From an uncultured Xanthobacter sp. (GTDB lineage: Bacteria; Pseudomonadota; Alphaproteobacteria; Rhizobiales; Xanthobacteraceae), in contig CALMSN010000146.1 in the NCBI GenBank assembly GCA_937872325.1, forward strand, positions 1 to 37,164: a DNA stretch of 37,164 nt, written 5' to 3'. Positions 1 to 11,786 of this stretch are shown here, piece by piece. Every line of letters begins with the position of its first letter. Within the stretch, counting starts at the first letter, position 1. A model generated the notes under the pieces. The model made no database searches. It was not told the origin of the DNA and was given only the letters and a program-made list of their open reading frames with translations. Both the position numbers and the translations under genes were made by a program.

Positions 1-2513
<2,513 letters not shown>

Positions 2514-2686
2514 GGTTTGTCTCTGTTCCGATCCGTCAGGTGTCCGGGGAGGACGGAGACGGCCGCCGGATCCTCCGGGAAATGATGCGGGCTTGAAGCA
2601 CCGCAATGCGGCGTCAGCACGTCCGAACGACGCCCGGGTGAATGCGCGCTTCCCCGCGCTTTCCCGGACGCTCTGGTACACGCGGA

Positions 2687-2715
2687 CACTTATGAACCGG
2701 TCGTGGCAATGTCAA
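2687..2715 (-). promoter_or_regulatory. Candidate sigma70-type promoter of secA
   Basis: On the minus strand a perfect TTGACA (2715-2710) is followed after 17 bases by TAAGTG (2692-2687), a weak -10. The -35 box overlaps the stop codon of the upstream membrane-protein gene (2714-2712), and the 5' leader of secA would be about 165 bases. Seen directly; promoter function is inferred. Confidence 0.4.
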
Positions 2716-3227
2716 TGTGAGGGACCGGCGGGGCGAGGCCGCGTGTGCCACCAGTAGACCCATCCACCGAGGACGCCGCAGGCGAAGCTCACCCCGGCCA
2801 GGGCCATGCCGTCCCAGGACGCCGGGAACTCGCGGGAGAGCATTCCGCGGGTCCCGATGAAAGGGTATGATATTATGAGGTACGTCAGCACCGGCACGAC
2901 CGTGCCCACGAGGCCGCCATAAGCCATGAACCAGACGGGATGCCGCAGCCGCGCCCGCTGCCGGAGGACATGAAACAGCGCCGAGGCCGGCGCGGCGATC
3001 AGGCCTACCGGCACGAGAAACGTCAGGATTATAGCCACGGCCGAGGAAAGGGTCGACCAGACCTTCGTGATGTCGCCGCCCAGGCCGGGGATGGTGACGG
3101 CCGCAAAGATCGTACCGCAGAGGGTGAGGCCGGCGAAGCAGGCGTAGATATGGGCGGCGACCCATCCGCGGTTCCCCTCCGGGCCGGCGGGGGAACGCGA
3201 CGTGGTGTCGGAAGACCTGTCTGACAT
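2712..3227 (-). CDS. Small hypothetical membrane protein, four predicted helices
   Basis: A 171-residue protein of no family I recognise. After a polar N-terminus rich in Ser, Arg and Pro (about residues 1-22) it shows four hydrophobic segments, near residues 25-45 (AAHIYACFAGLTLCGTIFAA), 58-85 (containing AVAIILTFLVPVGLIAAP), 100-120 (FMAYGGLVGTVVPVLTYLII) and 137-160 (GMALAGVSFACGVLGGWVYW), so it is probably an integral inner-membrane protein with short loops. I chose the ATG at 3227, with GGGA about 12 bases upstream; an in-frame start at 3296 would add 23 Arg-rich residues that look non-genuine. It lies upstream of secA on the same strand and is divergent from the RND pump genes. No function can be assigned. 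Confidence 0.7.
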   Translation of the reverse strand: MSDRSSDTTSRSPAGPEGNRGWVAAHIYACFAGLTLCGTIFAAVTIPGLGGDITKVWSTLSSAVAIILTFLVPVGLIAAPASALFHVLRQRARLRHPVWFMAYGGLVGTVVPVLTYLIISYPFIGTRGMLSREFPASWDGMALAGVSFACGVLGGWVYWWHTRPRPAGPSH

Positions 3228-3355
3228 CGTCGGTGATCCCGATCTGCGCCCGATGCTGCGCCGCCGGATACTAGAGCACGGCCGCCCGCGACGCACATGG
3301 ACAGGCGGAGGGGCGATGATAGTATCCGCCGCGACGGTTCGGTCGGGGGGTGTAA

Positions 3356-4603
3356 ATGGCGGGGCGCGGTATTCAAATGCAGCGGAGTTTTGGCCGTGTC
3401 GGGGGGATTCTCGCCGCGGCTGTCCCCCTCTCCGCCTGCGAGGAGAAGAACACCTACGTCCCCCCGCCGCCGCCTCAGGTGAGCGTGGCGCAGGTGCTCC
3501 AGCAGCCGGTGGTGCGCTACCTTGAGCTGACCGGCAACACCGCGGCCATCAATACCGTCGATCTCAATGCCCGGGTGCAGGGCTTCCTCACCGCCATCAA
3601 CTACACCGACGGCCAGCTGGTGAAGAAGGGGACCCCGCTCTTCGTCATCGAGCAGGACACCTACAAGGCGAATCTGGATCAGGCGAAGGCGACGCTCGCC
3701 GCCAACCAGGCCCAGCAGGTGCAGGCCGAGGCCGAGTACAACCGCCAGGCGCAGCTCGCCAAGCAGGACTTCGCCTCGCAGGCCGCCCTCGACCAGGCCC
3801 GGGCCAAGCGGGATTCGGCCATCGCCAACACCCAGAACGCCCAAGCAGCGGTGGAGCTGGCGCAGATCAGCCTCGGCTACACCGAGGTGGTCGCGCCGTT
3901 CGACGGCGTCGTCACCGCCCATCTCCAGGATGTCGGCGCCTTGGTGGGCTACAGCGGGCCCACCAAGCTCGCCACCATCGTGCAGACCGATCCGATCTAT
4001 GTCTGGTTCACCCTGAGCGAGCAGCAGGTGCTGCACATCAAGGAGAACCTGGCGCGGCAGGGCCGCACCATCGCCGACGTCACCCGCAAGCTCGCCGACG
4101 TGCCGGTGGAGATCGGGCTGCAGACGGAAAAGGGCTATCCGCACCGCGGCAAGCTCGACTATGTCGCGCCGCAGGTGGATCCCAACCTCGGCACGCTTTC
4201 CGTGCGCGGCATCTTCGCCAACGAAAACCTGGCGCTGCTGCCGGGCCTGTTCGCCCGGGTGCGGGTGCCGCTCGGCGAGCCGGCGGAGACCGTGCTGGTG
4301 CCGGATTCGGCCATCGCCAACAACCAGCAGGGCGCCTACGTGCTGACCGTGGATGCCAACGACACGGTCCGCCAGGCCCTCGTCACCCTCGGCCAGCTCC
4401 AGGCCGACGGGCTGCGCGCCATCGAGGCGGGGCTGAAGCCGGGCGACCGGATCATCATCAGCGGCATCCAGCGCGCGGTGCCCGGCTCCAAGGTGAACGT
4501 GCAGACCGCGGCCCTCACCAGCGTGCTGCCCGCCGCCGCCAAGGCGTCGCCCCCGGCCGAGGCGGCAAAGACCCCGGCCGCCGCGCCGGACAAGAAGAAC
4601 TGA
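3356..4603 (+). CDS. RND efflux periplasmic adaptor (membrane fusion protein), lipoprotein
   Basis: Periplasmic adaptor of a tripartite RND multidrug pump, linking the inner-membrane transporter to an outer-membrane channel (AcrA/MexA type). The 415-residue product begins with a lipoprotein signal: the hydrophobic stretch GGILAAAVPLSAC ends in a lipobox (L25-S-A-C28), so Cys28 should be acylated. It then has a barrel-sandwich hybrid half (VQGFLTAINYTDGQLVKKG), an alpha-helical hairpin rich in Gln and Ala (about residues 105-170), the returning half (YTEVVAPFDGVVTAHLQDVG), and a beta-barrel/membrane-proximal part with LLPGLFARVRVPLG. The tail is Ala/Pro/Lys-rich. Two starts fit: ATG 3356 (GGGGGG six bases upstream) or ATG 3377, which gives a tighter signal peptide. 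The pump gene follows after 28 bases. Confidence 0.93.
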   Translation: MAGRGIQMQRSFGRVGGILAAAVPLSACEEKNTYVPPPPPQVSVAQVLQQPVVRYLELTGNTAAINTVDLNARVQGFLTAINYTDGQLVKKGTPLFVIEQDTYKANLDQAKATLAANQAQQVQAEAEYNRQAQLAKQDFASQAALDQARAKRDSAIANTQNAQAAVELAQISLGYTEVVAPFDGVVTAHLQDVGALVGYSGPTKLATIVQTDPIYVWFTLSEQQVLHIKENLARQGRTIADVTRKLADVPVEIGLQTEKGYPHRGKLDYVAPQVDPNLGTLSVRGIFANENLALLPGLFARVRVPLGEPAETVLVPDSAIANNQQGAYVLTVDANDTVRQALVTLGQLQADGLRAIEAGLKPGDRIIISGIQRAVPGSKVNVQTAALTSVLPAAAKASPPAEAAKTPAAAPDKKN

Positions 4604-4631
4604 CCGATCCCTCGAACCTGAGGCAGCGCCC

Positions 4632-7600
4632 ATGATCTCGCGCTTTTTCATCGAGCGGCCGGTCCTCTCGAACGTGCTGGCCCTGGTCTTCGTGCTGATC
4701 GGGCTGGTCTCGCTGATGCGCCTGCCGGTGGCACAATACCCCAACGTGGTGCCGCCCACGGTCACGGTGACCACGACCTATCCCGGTGCCTCGGCCAAGA
4801 CCATGATCGACACCGTCGCCCTGCCCATCGAGCAGCAGGTGAACGGCGTCGAGGGCATGCTCTACATGCAGTCCTGGTCTGCCTCGGACGGCAGCTACAC
4901 GCTGGTGGTGAGCTTCGCCATCGGCACCGATCCGAACATGGCGCAGGTGCTGGTGCAGAACCGGGTGTCCATCGCCCTCGCCTCGCTGCCGCAGGCGGTG
5001 CAGGCGCAGGGCGTGACGGTGATGCAGAAGGGCACCTCCATCATGGAGTTCGTGACCCTCACCTCGCCGGACGGCCGCTATGACGGCCTGTTCCTGAACA
5101 ATTACGCGGTCATCAATATCCAGAACGAGCTGGCGCGCCTGCCCGGCGTCGGCAACGTCTCGGTCTACGGCGCCGGCTCCTACGCCATGCGGGTGTGGAT
5201 GGATCCCAACCGCATGCAGGCCTTCGGCCTGACTCCCAATGACGTGGTCAATGCCATCAAGGACCAGAGCCAGGAGGTCACGCCCGGCCAGCTCGGCATC
5301 CCGCCCGCGCCGTCCAACGCCAGCTTCCAGTACACCGTGAACATCCAGGGCCGGCTTAACGACGCCAAGGACTACGAGGACATCGTGGTCAAGGTGGACA
5401 ATGCCGACGGCGGCCGCATCGTGCGGGTTCGCGACATCGGCCGGGTCGAGCTCGGGGCGCAGAGCTACTCCCACAACTTCCTGCAGGACAACAAGCCGGC
5501 CGCCGGCATCGCCATCTTCCAGCTTCCCACGGCCAACGCCCTGGACGTCTCCAACCTCGTCTCCGCCAAGATGGAGGAGCTGAAGAAGGGCTTCCCCGAG
5601 GGCCTCTCCTACGGCAACCCGTTCAACACCACCTTGTTCGTGACCGCCTCCATCAACGAGGTCTGGAAGACCCTGTTCGAGGCGGCGATCCTGGTGCTGG
5701 TGGTGATCCTGATGTTCCTCCAGGACTGGCGGGCGACGCTGGTGCCGGCGACCACGGTGCCGGTGACCATCATCGGCGCCTTCGCCGCCATGGACGCAAT
5801 GGGGTTCACCATCAACCTGTCCACCCTGTTCGCGATCATCCTGGCCATCGGCATCGTGGTCGACGACGCCATCGTCATCGTCGAGGGCGTCTCGCGCCAC
5901 ATCGAGGAGGGGATGGCCGGCCAGGCGGCGGCCGAGAAGGCCATGGACGAGCTTTTCGGGCCGGTGATCGGCATCACCCTGGTGCTGATGTCGGTGTTCC
6001 TGCCGGCCTCGTTCATCCCCGGGCTCAGCGGCCAGATGTTCAAGCAGTTCGCGCTGGTCATCGCCGCCACCGCCTTCATCTCGGCGATCAACGCGGCGAC
6101 CCTCAAGCCCACCCAGTGCGCCCTCTGGCTGCGCCGGCCGGTGCCGCCGGAGAAGCGCAACTTCATCTATCGCGGCTTCAATGCCGGCTACGCCAGGGCG
6201 GAGCACTGGTATACCAAACTCGTCGCCTGGATGGTGAAGCGCTCCGGGCTGATGGTGGTCATCGCCATCGCCCTGATGGGGGTTGCCGGCTACGGCCTCA
6301 CCCGGGTGCCCACCTCGTTCCTGCCGACCGAGGACCAGGGCTACCTCCTGGTCTCGGTGCAGCTTCCCGAGGGCGCCAACGTCACCCGCACCCAGGCGGT
6401 GATGGCCCAGGTGAACGACCTGGTGCACAAGGTGCCCGGCGTGCAGACGGTGCTGGGCATCGTCGGCATCTCCGCGCTCGACAACAATGCCAGCCTCTCC
6501 AACGCCGCCGCCGCCTACGTGGTGCTGACGCCGTGGTCCGACCGCTACGCCACGGAGGGCCAGGGCCTGCGCGACGTCTACCAGAACATGAACCGCGAGC
6601 TCTCGAAGGTAGAGGGCGCGCAGGTTCTGGTGCTGGTGCCGCCGGCGATCCAGGGCATCGGCAACGCCTCCGGCTTCACCATGCAGCCGCAGCTGCGCAA
6701 CGGCAATTTCGACTACACGCTGCTGGAGCAGGTGGCCAACGCCATGGTGGAGAAGGGCAACGCCCAGTCGGCGCTGCAGCATGTCTTCACCTCGTTCCGC
6801 ACCGGCGCGCCGCAGCTCCAGGTGGAGGTGAACCGGGTGCTGGCCGAGACCCTCGGGGTCACCGTCGGCCAGGTGTTCAGCGCCATCTCGACCTATCTGG
6901 GCTCCAGCTACGTCACCCAGATCAACAAGTTCGGCAACGTGTTCCAGGTCTACGTGCAGGCGGAGGCGAACGCCCGCGTCACCCCGGACGACCTCATGGC
7001 CCTGAAGGTGCGCACCCCGCAGGGCACCATGGTGCCGCTGGGCACCATGGTGCAGGTGAAGACGGTGCAGGGCCCGCCGCTGATCTCGCTCTACAACCTG
7101 TATCCGTCGGCGACGGTGGTGGGCATGCCGGCCACCGGCTTCTCCTCCGGCCAGGCCATGAACATCATGGAGCAGATCGCGAGCGCGACCCTGCCGCCGG
7201 GCACCGGCTTCGAATGGACGGCCATGTCGTACCAGGAGAAGCAGGTCGGCAACCAGATGTACTATGTGTTCGGGCTGGCCATCCTGCTGGTGTTCTTCGT
7301 GCTGGCCGGCCAGTACGAGAGCTGGATCCAGCCGCTGGCGGTGATCCTGGCGGTGCCGCTGGCCCTGCTGGGCACGGTGGGGGCGCTGCTCGCCCTCGTC
7401 AGCTCGGGCCTGTCCAACAACCTCTACACCCAGATCGGCCTGGTGCTACTGATCGCGCTTGCCGCCAAGAACGCGATCCTGATCGTCGAGTACGCCCGCG
7501 ACAAGCGCAAGGAAGGCATGGAGGTGGACGCCGCCGCGGTGGAGGCGGCCCGGCTGCGGTTCCGGCCGATCCTGATGACCTCCTTCGCCTTCATCCTGGG

Positions 7601-7805
7601 CATGCTGCCGCTGGTGTTCGCCACCGGTGCCGGTGCGGCCTCGCGGGTGTCCATCGGCATCACCGTGGTCTCGGGCATGCTGGCCTCGACCTGCCTTGCG
7701 GTGCTGTTCGTGCCGTCCTTCTACACCGTGCTGCAGCGCTTCGAGGACCGTCGCGCGGCGGGCAAGGCGCCGCCGGAGGGCACCCCGGCCGAAGCCGGGA
7801 CCTGA
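4632..7805 (+). CDS. RND efflux pump inner-membrane permease (HAE1 family)
   Basis: Proton-driven inner-membrane pump of the AcrB/MexB/MexF family, exporting hydrophobic or amphiphilic compounds. The length (1057 aa) is normal for the family. It starts MISRFFIERPVLSNVLAL (TM1). TM4 carries the paired proton-relay aspartates Asp411-Asp412 in GIVVDDAIVIVEGV, and TM10 carries the matching Lys946 in ALAAKNAILIVEYARD. The large periplasmic loops are present, including GGMP-like and LPEGAN segments after TM1 and TM7. The layout is a classical MFP-RND operon, but no outer-membrane factor and no TetR/LysR regulator lies alongside, so the channel (a TolC-like protein) must be encoded elsewhere. The substrate cannot be told from sequence. 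Two GC-rich hairpins follow the stop codon. Confidence 0.96.
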   Translation: MISRFFIERPVLSNVLALVFVLIGLVSLMRLPVAQYPNVVPPTVTVTTTYPGASAKTMIDTVALPIEQQVNGVEGMLYMQSWSASDGSYTLVVSFAIGTDPNMAQVLVQNRVSIALASLPQAVQAQGVTVMQKGTSIMEFVTLTSPDGRYDGLFLNNYAVINIQNELARLPGVGNVSVYGAGSYAMRVWMDPNRMQAFGLTPNDVVNAIKDQSQEVTPGQLGIPPAPSNASFQYTVNIQGRLNDAKDYEDIVVKVDNADGGRIVRVRDIGRVELGAQSYSHNFLQDNKPAAGIAIFQLPTANALDVSNLVSAKMEELKKGFPEGLSYGNPFNTTLFVTASINEVWKTLFEAAILVLVVILMFLQDWRATLVPATTVPVTIIGAFAAMDAMGFTINLSTLFAIILAIGIVVDDAIVIVEGVSRHIEEGMAGQAAAEKAMDELFGPVIGITLVLMSVFLPASFIPGLSGQMFKQFALVIAATAFISAINAATLKPTQCALWLRRPVPPEKRNFIYRGFNAGYARAEHWYTKLVAWMVKRSGLMVVIAIALMGVAGYGLTRVPTSFLPTEDQGYLLVSVQLPEGANVTRTQAVMAQVNDLVHKVPGVQTVLGIVGISALDNNASLSNAAAAYVVLTPWSDRYATEGQGLRDVYQNMNRELSKVEGAQVLVLVPPAIQGIGNASGFTMQPQLRNGNFDYTLLEQVANAMVEKGNAQSALQHVFTSFRTGAPQLQVEVNRVLAETLGVTVGQVFSAISTYLGSSYVTQINKFGNVFQVYVQAEANARVTPDDLMALKVRTPQGTMVPLGTMVQVKTVQGPPLISLYNLYPSATVVGMPATGFSSGQAMNIMEQIASATLPPGTGFEWTAMSYQEKQVGNQMYYVFGLAILLVFFVLAGQYESWIQPLAVILAVPLALLGTVGALLALVSSGLSNNLYTQIGLVLLIALAAKNAILIVEYARDKRKEGMEVDAAAVEAARLRFRPILMTSFAFILGMLPLVFATGAGAASRVSIGITVVSGMLASTCLAVLFVPSFYTVLQRFEDRRAAGKAPPEGTPAEAGT

Positions 7806-7812
7806 CTTGCAA

Positions 7813-7863
7813 CGGCGCCCGCACGGCGCCGGAATACCTTCGGACCGCCCGTCGATCGGGCGG
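7813..7863 (+). terminator. Tandem GC-rich hairpins after the RND operon
   Basis: Two inverted repeats lie just after the pump stop codon: CGGCGCC/GGCGCCG (7813-7819 with 7825-7831, 5-base loop) and CCGCCCG/CGGGCGG (7845-7851 with 7857-7863, 5-base loop). No clear T-tract follows, so intrinsic termination is only probable. The rest of 7806-8092 holds nothing else I recognise and is the probable promoter region of the next gene. Confidence 0.4.
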
Positions 7864-8092
7864 GGGGACACACGGGCACGTTTCGCGCCATCCGGCCGTT
7901 TGAACACCTGCCCCGAGCGGGGCGCTGCTCTGCAGAACCGGCGGATGTCGGCGCGGACAACACGGTTGGCATTTGCCCTTGGATGCGGCAGATGTCGCCG
8001 CAAAGTCGAGCTTTGGCCTTGCTGGGGCCTTCGCTAACCTTGCCCCACCCACCCGAGGGCCGTTCCGGCCCGCTGGACCCAGGTGCCATTGC

Positions 8093-11000
8093 ATGTCGAT
8101 CCTCGCGAGCCTGCACCACGTCACGAGCTACGCCTATGACCGCCCCATCTCGCTGGGGCCGCAGACCATCCGCCTCAGGCCGGCGCCGCACAGCCGGACG
8201 GAGATTCCCGACTACGCGCTCAAGATTTCTCCTGCACAACATTTCATCAATTGGCAGCAGGACCCCTTCGGCAACTGGCTGGCGCGGATCGTCTTCCCGG
8301 AGAAGATCACCGAGTTCAAGGTGGAGGTCGACCTCCTCGCCAAGCTCGACGTGATCAACCCGTTCGACTTTTTCGTCGAGGAATATGCCGAGAAGTTCCC
8401 CTTCACCTACACCCCCGAGCTGAAGGCCGAGCTCGCCCCCTATCTCGAGCTGGAGCAGGAAGGCGCGCTGTTCGACAAGTATGTCGCCGCCGTCTCCCGC
8501 GAGCCGCGGCGCATCGTCGACTTCCTGGTCGAGATCAACCAGAAGCTCCAGAACCACATCGGCTACGTCATCCGCATGGAGCCGGGCGTCCAGACCCCGG
8601 ACGAGACCCTGTCGCGCCAGCTCGGCTCCTGCCGCGACACCGGCTGGCTGCTGGTGCAGATGCTGCGCCATCTCGGCCTCGCCGCCCGCTTCGTCTCCGG
8701 CTACCTGATCCAGCTGAAGCCCGACGTCGCCGCCCTCGACGGCCCCTCCGGCACCGACGTGGACTTCACCGACCTGCACGCCTGGTGCGAGGTCTACGTG
8801 CCCGGCGCCGGCTGGATCGGCCTCGACCCGACCTCCGGCCTGCTCTGCGGCGAAGGCCACATCCCGCTGGCCGCCACCCCGCACTACCGCTCCGCCGCCC
8901 CCATCACCGGCCTCGCCGAGAAGGCCAAGGTGGAGTTCGGCTTCGACATGAGCGTGGTGCGCGTGCGTGAGGCGCCGCGGGTCACCTATCCCTTCTCCGA
9001 CGAGACCTGGGCCGCGCTCGACACCCTCGGCCACAAGGTGGACGAGGATCTCAAGGCCGGCGACGTGCGCCTGACCATGGGCGGCGAGCCGACCTTCGTC
9101 TCCATCGACGACTACCAGGCCGCCGAGTGGAACACCGAGGCCCTCGGCCCGCAGAAGAGGGTGCGCGCCGACGAGCTCATCCGCCGCCTGCGCCGCCGCT
9201 TCGAGACCAAGGGCGTGCTGCATTACGGCCAAGGCAAGTGGTATCCCGGCGAGACCCTGCCGCGCTGGTCGTTCGACCTGTTCTGGCGCAAGGACGGCCA
9301 GCCGCTGTGGAGCCGCGAGGACCTGATCGCGCTCGAGACGGTCGACTACAATGTCGGCCCCGCCGAGGCCGAGCGCTTCTGCAAGGCCCTGGCCGACAAG
9401 CTGGACGTGGGCTCGCAGTTCGTCCAGCCGGGCTACGAGGACAACATCTACTACATGTGGAAGGAGCAGAACCTTCCCGAGAACATCACCCCCGGCGATC
9501 CCCGGATGGCCGACGAGGTGCAGCGGCGCATGCTGGCGCGCACCTTCAACCAGGGCCTCGCCAATGCCACCGGATCGGTGCTGCCGCTGCGCCGGGTGGG
9601 CACCCCGGTCGGCCGCGCCTGGCGCTCCGAGCAGTGGACCTACCGCCGCGAGTTCTGCTTCCTGATCCCCGGCGAGAGCCCCATGGGCTACCGCCTGCCG
9701 CTGGAATCCCTGCAGTATCTCGCCCCCACCCGCTATCCGCACCTGGTGGAGGAGGATCCCTTCGAGCCGCGCGGCCCGCTGCCGGATGCGGCCGAGCTCG
9801 CCCGCCGCTACGGCGCCGGCGGCCCGGGCGCCGGTGAGGGCGCGAGCGGCGAGGCCGCTGGCGACGGCGCCCTCGGCCAGCAGCGCACCCAGGTGGCGGC
9901 GCGCGTTTCCGCCTATGGCACCGGCGAGCGGGCGCAGGAGCTGGTGCGCCAGTATCTCGCCCGCCACGACACCCAGGTCTTCACCGCCGACACCCGCACC
10001 GCGCTCTGCGTCGAGCCGCGCGGCGGCCGGCTGTGCGTGTTCCTGCCGCCGGTGGAGTGCCTGGAGGACTATATCGACCTCATCGCCGCCCTCGAGCAGG
10101 TGGCAATCGAGCAGAACATGCCCATCCACATGGAGGGCTATCCGCCGCCGTTCGACTACCGCCTGAACGTCATCAAGATCTCGCCCGATCCGGGCGTGCT
10201 GGAGGTGAACGTCCACCCCTCGGATTCGTGGGCCGGCTGCGTCGAGATCACCCGCATCCTCTACGAGGAGGCGCGGCTCGCCCGCCTGGGCACCGAGAAG
10301 TTCATGGTGGACGGGCGCCACACCGGCACCGGCGGCGGCAACCACGTGGTGGTCGGCGGCGCGACCCCGGCCGACAGCCCGTTCCTGCGCCGGCCGGACC
10401 TGCTGAAGAGCCTGCTGCTCTTCTGGCAGCGCCATCCCTCGCTGTCCTACATGTTCTCCGGCCTGTTCATCGGACCGACCTCGCAGCACCCGCGCATCGA
10501 CGAGGCGCGGATGGACAGCCTCTACGAGTTCGAGATCGCCCTCTCGAAGATCCCGGCCCCGGACAGCGGCCTCCTGCCGCCCCAGCCGTGGCTGGTGGAC
10601 CGGCTGCTGCGCAACATCCTGGTGGACGTCACCGGCAACACCCACCGCACCGAAATCTCCATCGACAAGCTCTATTCGCCGGACTCCTCGTCCGGCCGCC
10701 TGGGGCTGGTGGAGTTCCGCTGCTTCGAGATGCCGCCGGACTGGCGCATGAGCCTGGCCCAGCAGCTGCTGCTGCGCGCGCTCATCTCGCGGCTGTGGAA
10801 GGCGCCGGTGACCGGCAAGTGCTCGCGCTGGGGCACCATCCTCAACGACCGCTTCATGCTCGCCCACTATGTGTGGCAGGACTTCCTCGACGTGCTGGAA
10901 GACCTCGGCGACCACGGCTACGCCTTCGACCCCGAGTGGTTCCGGGCGCAGTACGAGTTCCGCTTCCCGGCCTTCGGCAAGGTCCAGCATGCGGGGGTCG

Positions 11001-11518
11001 ACATCGAGGTGCGCCAGGCGCTGGAATGCTGGAACGTGCTGGGCGAGGAAGGCATCATCGGCGGCACCGCCCGCTACGTGGACTCCTCCACCGAGCGCCT
11101 GCAGGTGCTGGTGGAGGGCTACAACCCCAACCGCCACATCCTCACCTGCAATGGCCGCCGGGTCCCGCTCGCCCCCACCGGGCGCAACGGCACCTTCGTC
11201 GCCGGCATCCGCTACAAGGCGTGGCAGCCGTGGTCGGGCCTGCACCCGACCATCCCGGTGCACTCGCCACTCACCTTCGACGTGGTGGACACCTGGAGCA
11301 ACAAGTCCCGCGGCGGCTGCGTCTACTCCGTGTCGCATCCGGGCGGCCTCTCCTACGAGACCTTCCCGGTGAACTCGTACGAGGCCGAATCGCGCCGTCT
11401 CGCCCGCTTCCAGGTCTGGGGCCACACCCCCGGGGTCATGACCCCGCCGGTGGAAGCGGTGCCCGACGAGTTCCCCACCACCCTGGATCTGCGCTTCCCG
11501 GTGACGCTGATCGGCTGA
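8093..11518 (+). CDS. Transglutaminase-like / DUF2126 fusion protein
   Basis: A 1141-residue two-part protein. The N-terminal part (about 1-290) is a bacterial transglutaminase-like module: an N-terminal beta domain (LHHVTSYAYDRPISLGPQTI), then the papain-like core with Cys180 (GSCRDTGW), His229 (DLHAWCEVY) and Asp245 (GLDPTSG), a full catalytic triad. The rest (about 300-1141) is DUF2126 (COG4196), which comparative work assigns to the glutamine-synthetase-like amidoligase fold. It contains LTMGGEPTFVSIDD and TGTGGGNHVVVGG (near residues 743-755). A Gly/Ala-rich low-complexity insert sits near 573-592. The ATG at 8093 is chosen because homology begins at once with MSILASLHHVTSY; an in-frame extension to 7973 is unlikely. 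With the ATP-grasp/alpha-E and second transglutaminase genes downstream it forms a predicted peptide-synthesis or protein-modification system with no known product. Confidence 0.92.
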   Translation: MSILASLHHVTSYAYDRPISLGPQTIRLRPAPHSRTEIPDYALKISPAQHFINWQQDPFGNWLARIVFPEKITEFKVEVDLLAKLDVINPFDFFVEEYAEKFPFTYTPELKAELAPYLELEQEGALFDKYVAAVSREPRRIVDFLVEINQKLQNHIGYVIRMEPGVQTPDETLSRQLGSCRDTGWLLVQMLRHLGLAARFVSGYLIQLKPDVAALDGPSGTDVDFTDLHAWCEVYVPGAGWIGLDPTSGLLCGEGHIPLAATPHYRSAAPITGLAEKAKVEFGFDMSVVRVREAPRVTYPFSDETWAALDTLGHKVDEDLKAGDVRLTMGGEPTFVSIDDYQAAEWNTEALGPQKRVRADELIRRLRRRFETKGVLHYGQGKWYPGETLPRWSFDLFWRKDGQPLWSREDLIALETVDYNVGPAEAERFCKALADKLDVGSQFVQPGYEDNIYYMWKEQNLPENITPGDPRMADEVQRRMLARTFNQGLANATGSVLPLRRVGTPVGRAWRSEQWTYRREFCFLIPGESPMGYRLPLESLQYLAPTRYPHLVEEDPFEPRGPLPDAAELARRYGAGGPGAGEGASGEAAGDGALGQQRTQVAARVSAYGTGERAQELVRQYLARHDTQVFTADTRTALCVEPRGGRLCVFLPPVECLEDYIDLIAALEQVAIEQNMPIHMEGYPPPFDYRLNVIKISPDPGVLEVNVHPSDSWAGCVEITRILYEEARLARLGTEKFMVDGRHTGTGGGNHVVVGGATPADSPFLRRPDLLKSLLLFWQRHPSLSYMFSGLFIGPTSQHPRIDEARMDSLYEFEIALSKIPAPDSGLLPPQPWLVDRLLRNILVDVTGNTHRTEISIDKLYSPDSSSGRLGLVEFRCFEMPPDWRMSLAQQLLLRALISRLWKAPVTGKCSRWGTILNDRFMLAHYVWQDFLDVLEDLGDHGYAFDPEWFRAQYEFRFPAFGKVQHAGVDIEVRQALECWNVLGEEGIIGGTARYVDSSTERLQVLVEGYNPNRHILTCNGRRVPLAPTGRNGTFVAGIRYKAWQPWSGLHPTIPVHSPLTFDVVDTWSNKSRGGCVYSVSHPGGLSYETFPVNSYEAESRRLARFQVWGHTPGVMTPPVEAVPDEFPTTLDLRFPVTLIG

Positions 11519-11525
11519 GCAAACC

Positions 11526-11556
11526 GCGATCCGCCGCCACAGTGGCGGCGGATCGC
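11526..11556 (+). terminator. Strong palindromic hairpin after the DUF2126 gene
   Basis: A nearly perfect palindrome with 15-base arms (11526-11540 and 11542-11556) around one central base, starting seven bases after the stop codon. There is no immediate T-run. It probably terminates or attenuates transcription before the ATP-grasp gene. An AT-rich patch at 11597-11620, unusual for this region, could hold the promoter of the downstream pair. Confidence 0.6.
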
Positions 11557-11786
11557 CCGATGCGACGGCCGGGCCGTGTTGCGGCCGCGCGACAGTTTTT
11601 TAATAGTTACAAACATTCAAGGACTTGCCCGGGCCTCGCGGCCGGCAAAACACCCCTCCCACCTCGCCGGCCCCGCAGCGGAGCGGCCGATCGGGCCGGC
11701 ACCACGCCAATTATCGATGCATCTTTCAGGCTCTTGGGCATAATGACCGGCCGCCCCGCGGCGGTCGTGTGGGGAAAGGGAGTTTC

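Noticed and set aside
4515..6782. 755-codon minus-strand ORF opposite the RND pump
   Set aside because: His/Asp/Gly-rich antisense frame of a fully supported RND gene.
7721..11425. 1234-codon minus-strand ORF opposite the DUF2126 gene
   Set aside because: A shadow of the real gene on the other strand; no motif, no ribosome binding site, biased composition.
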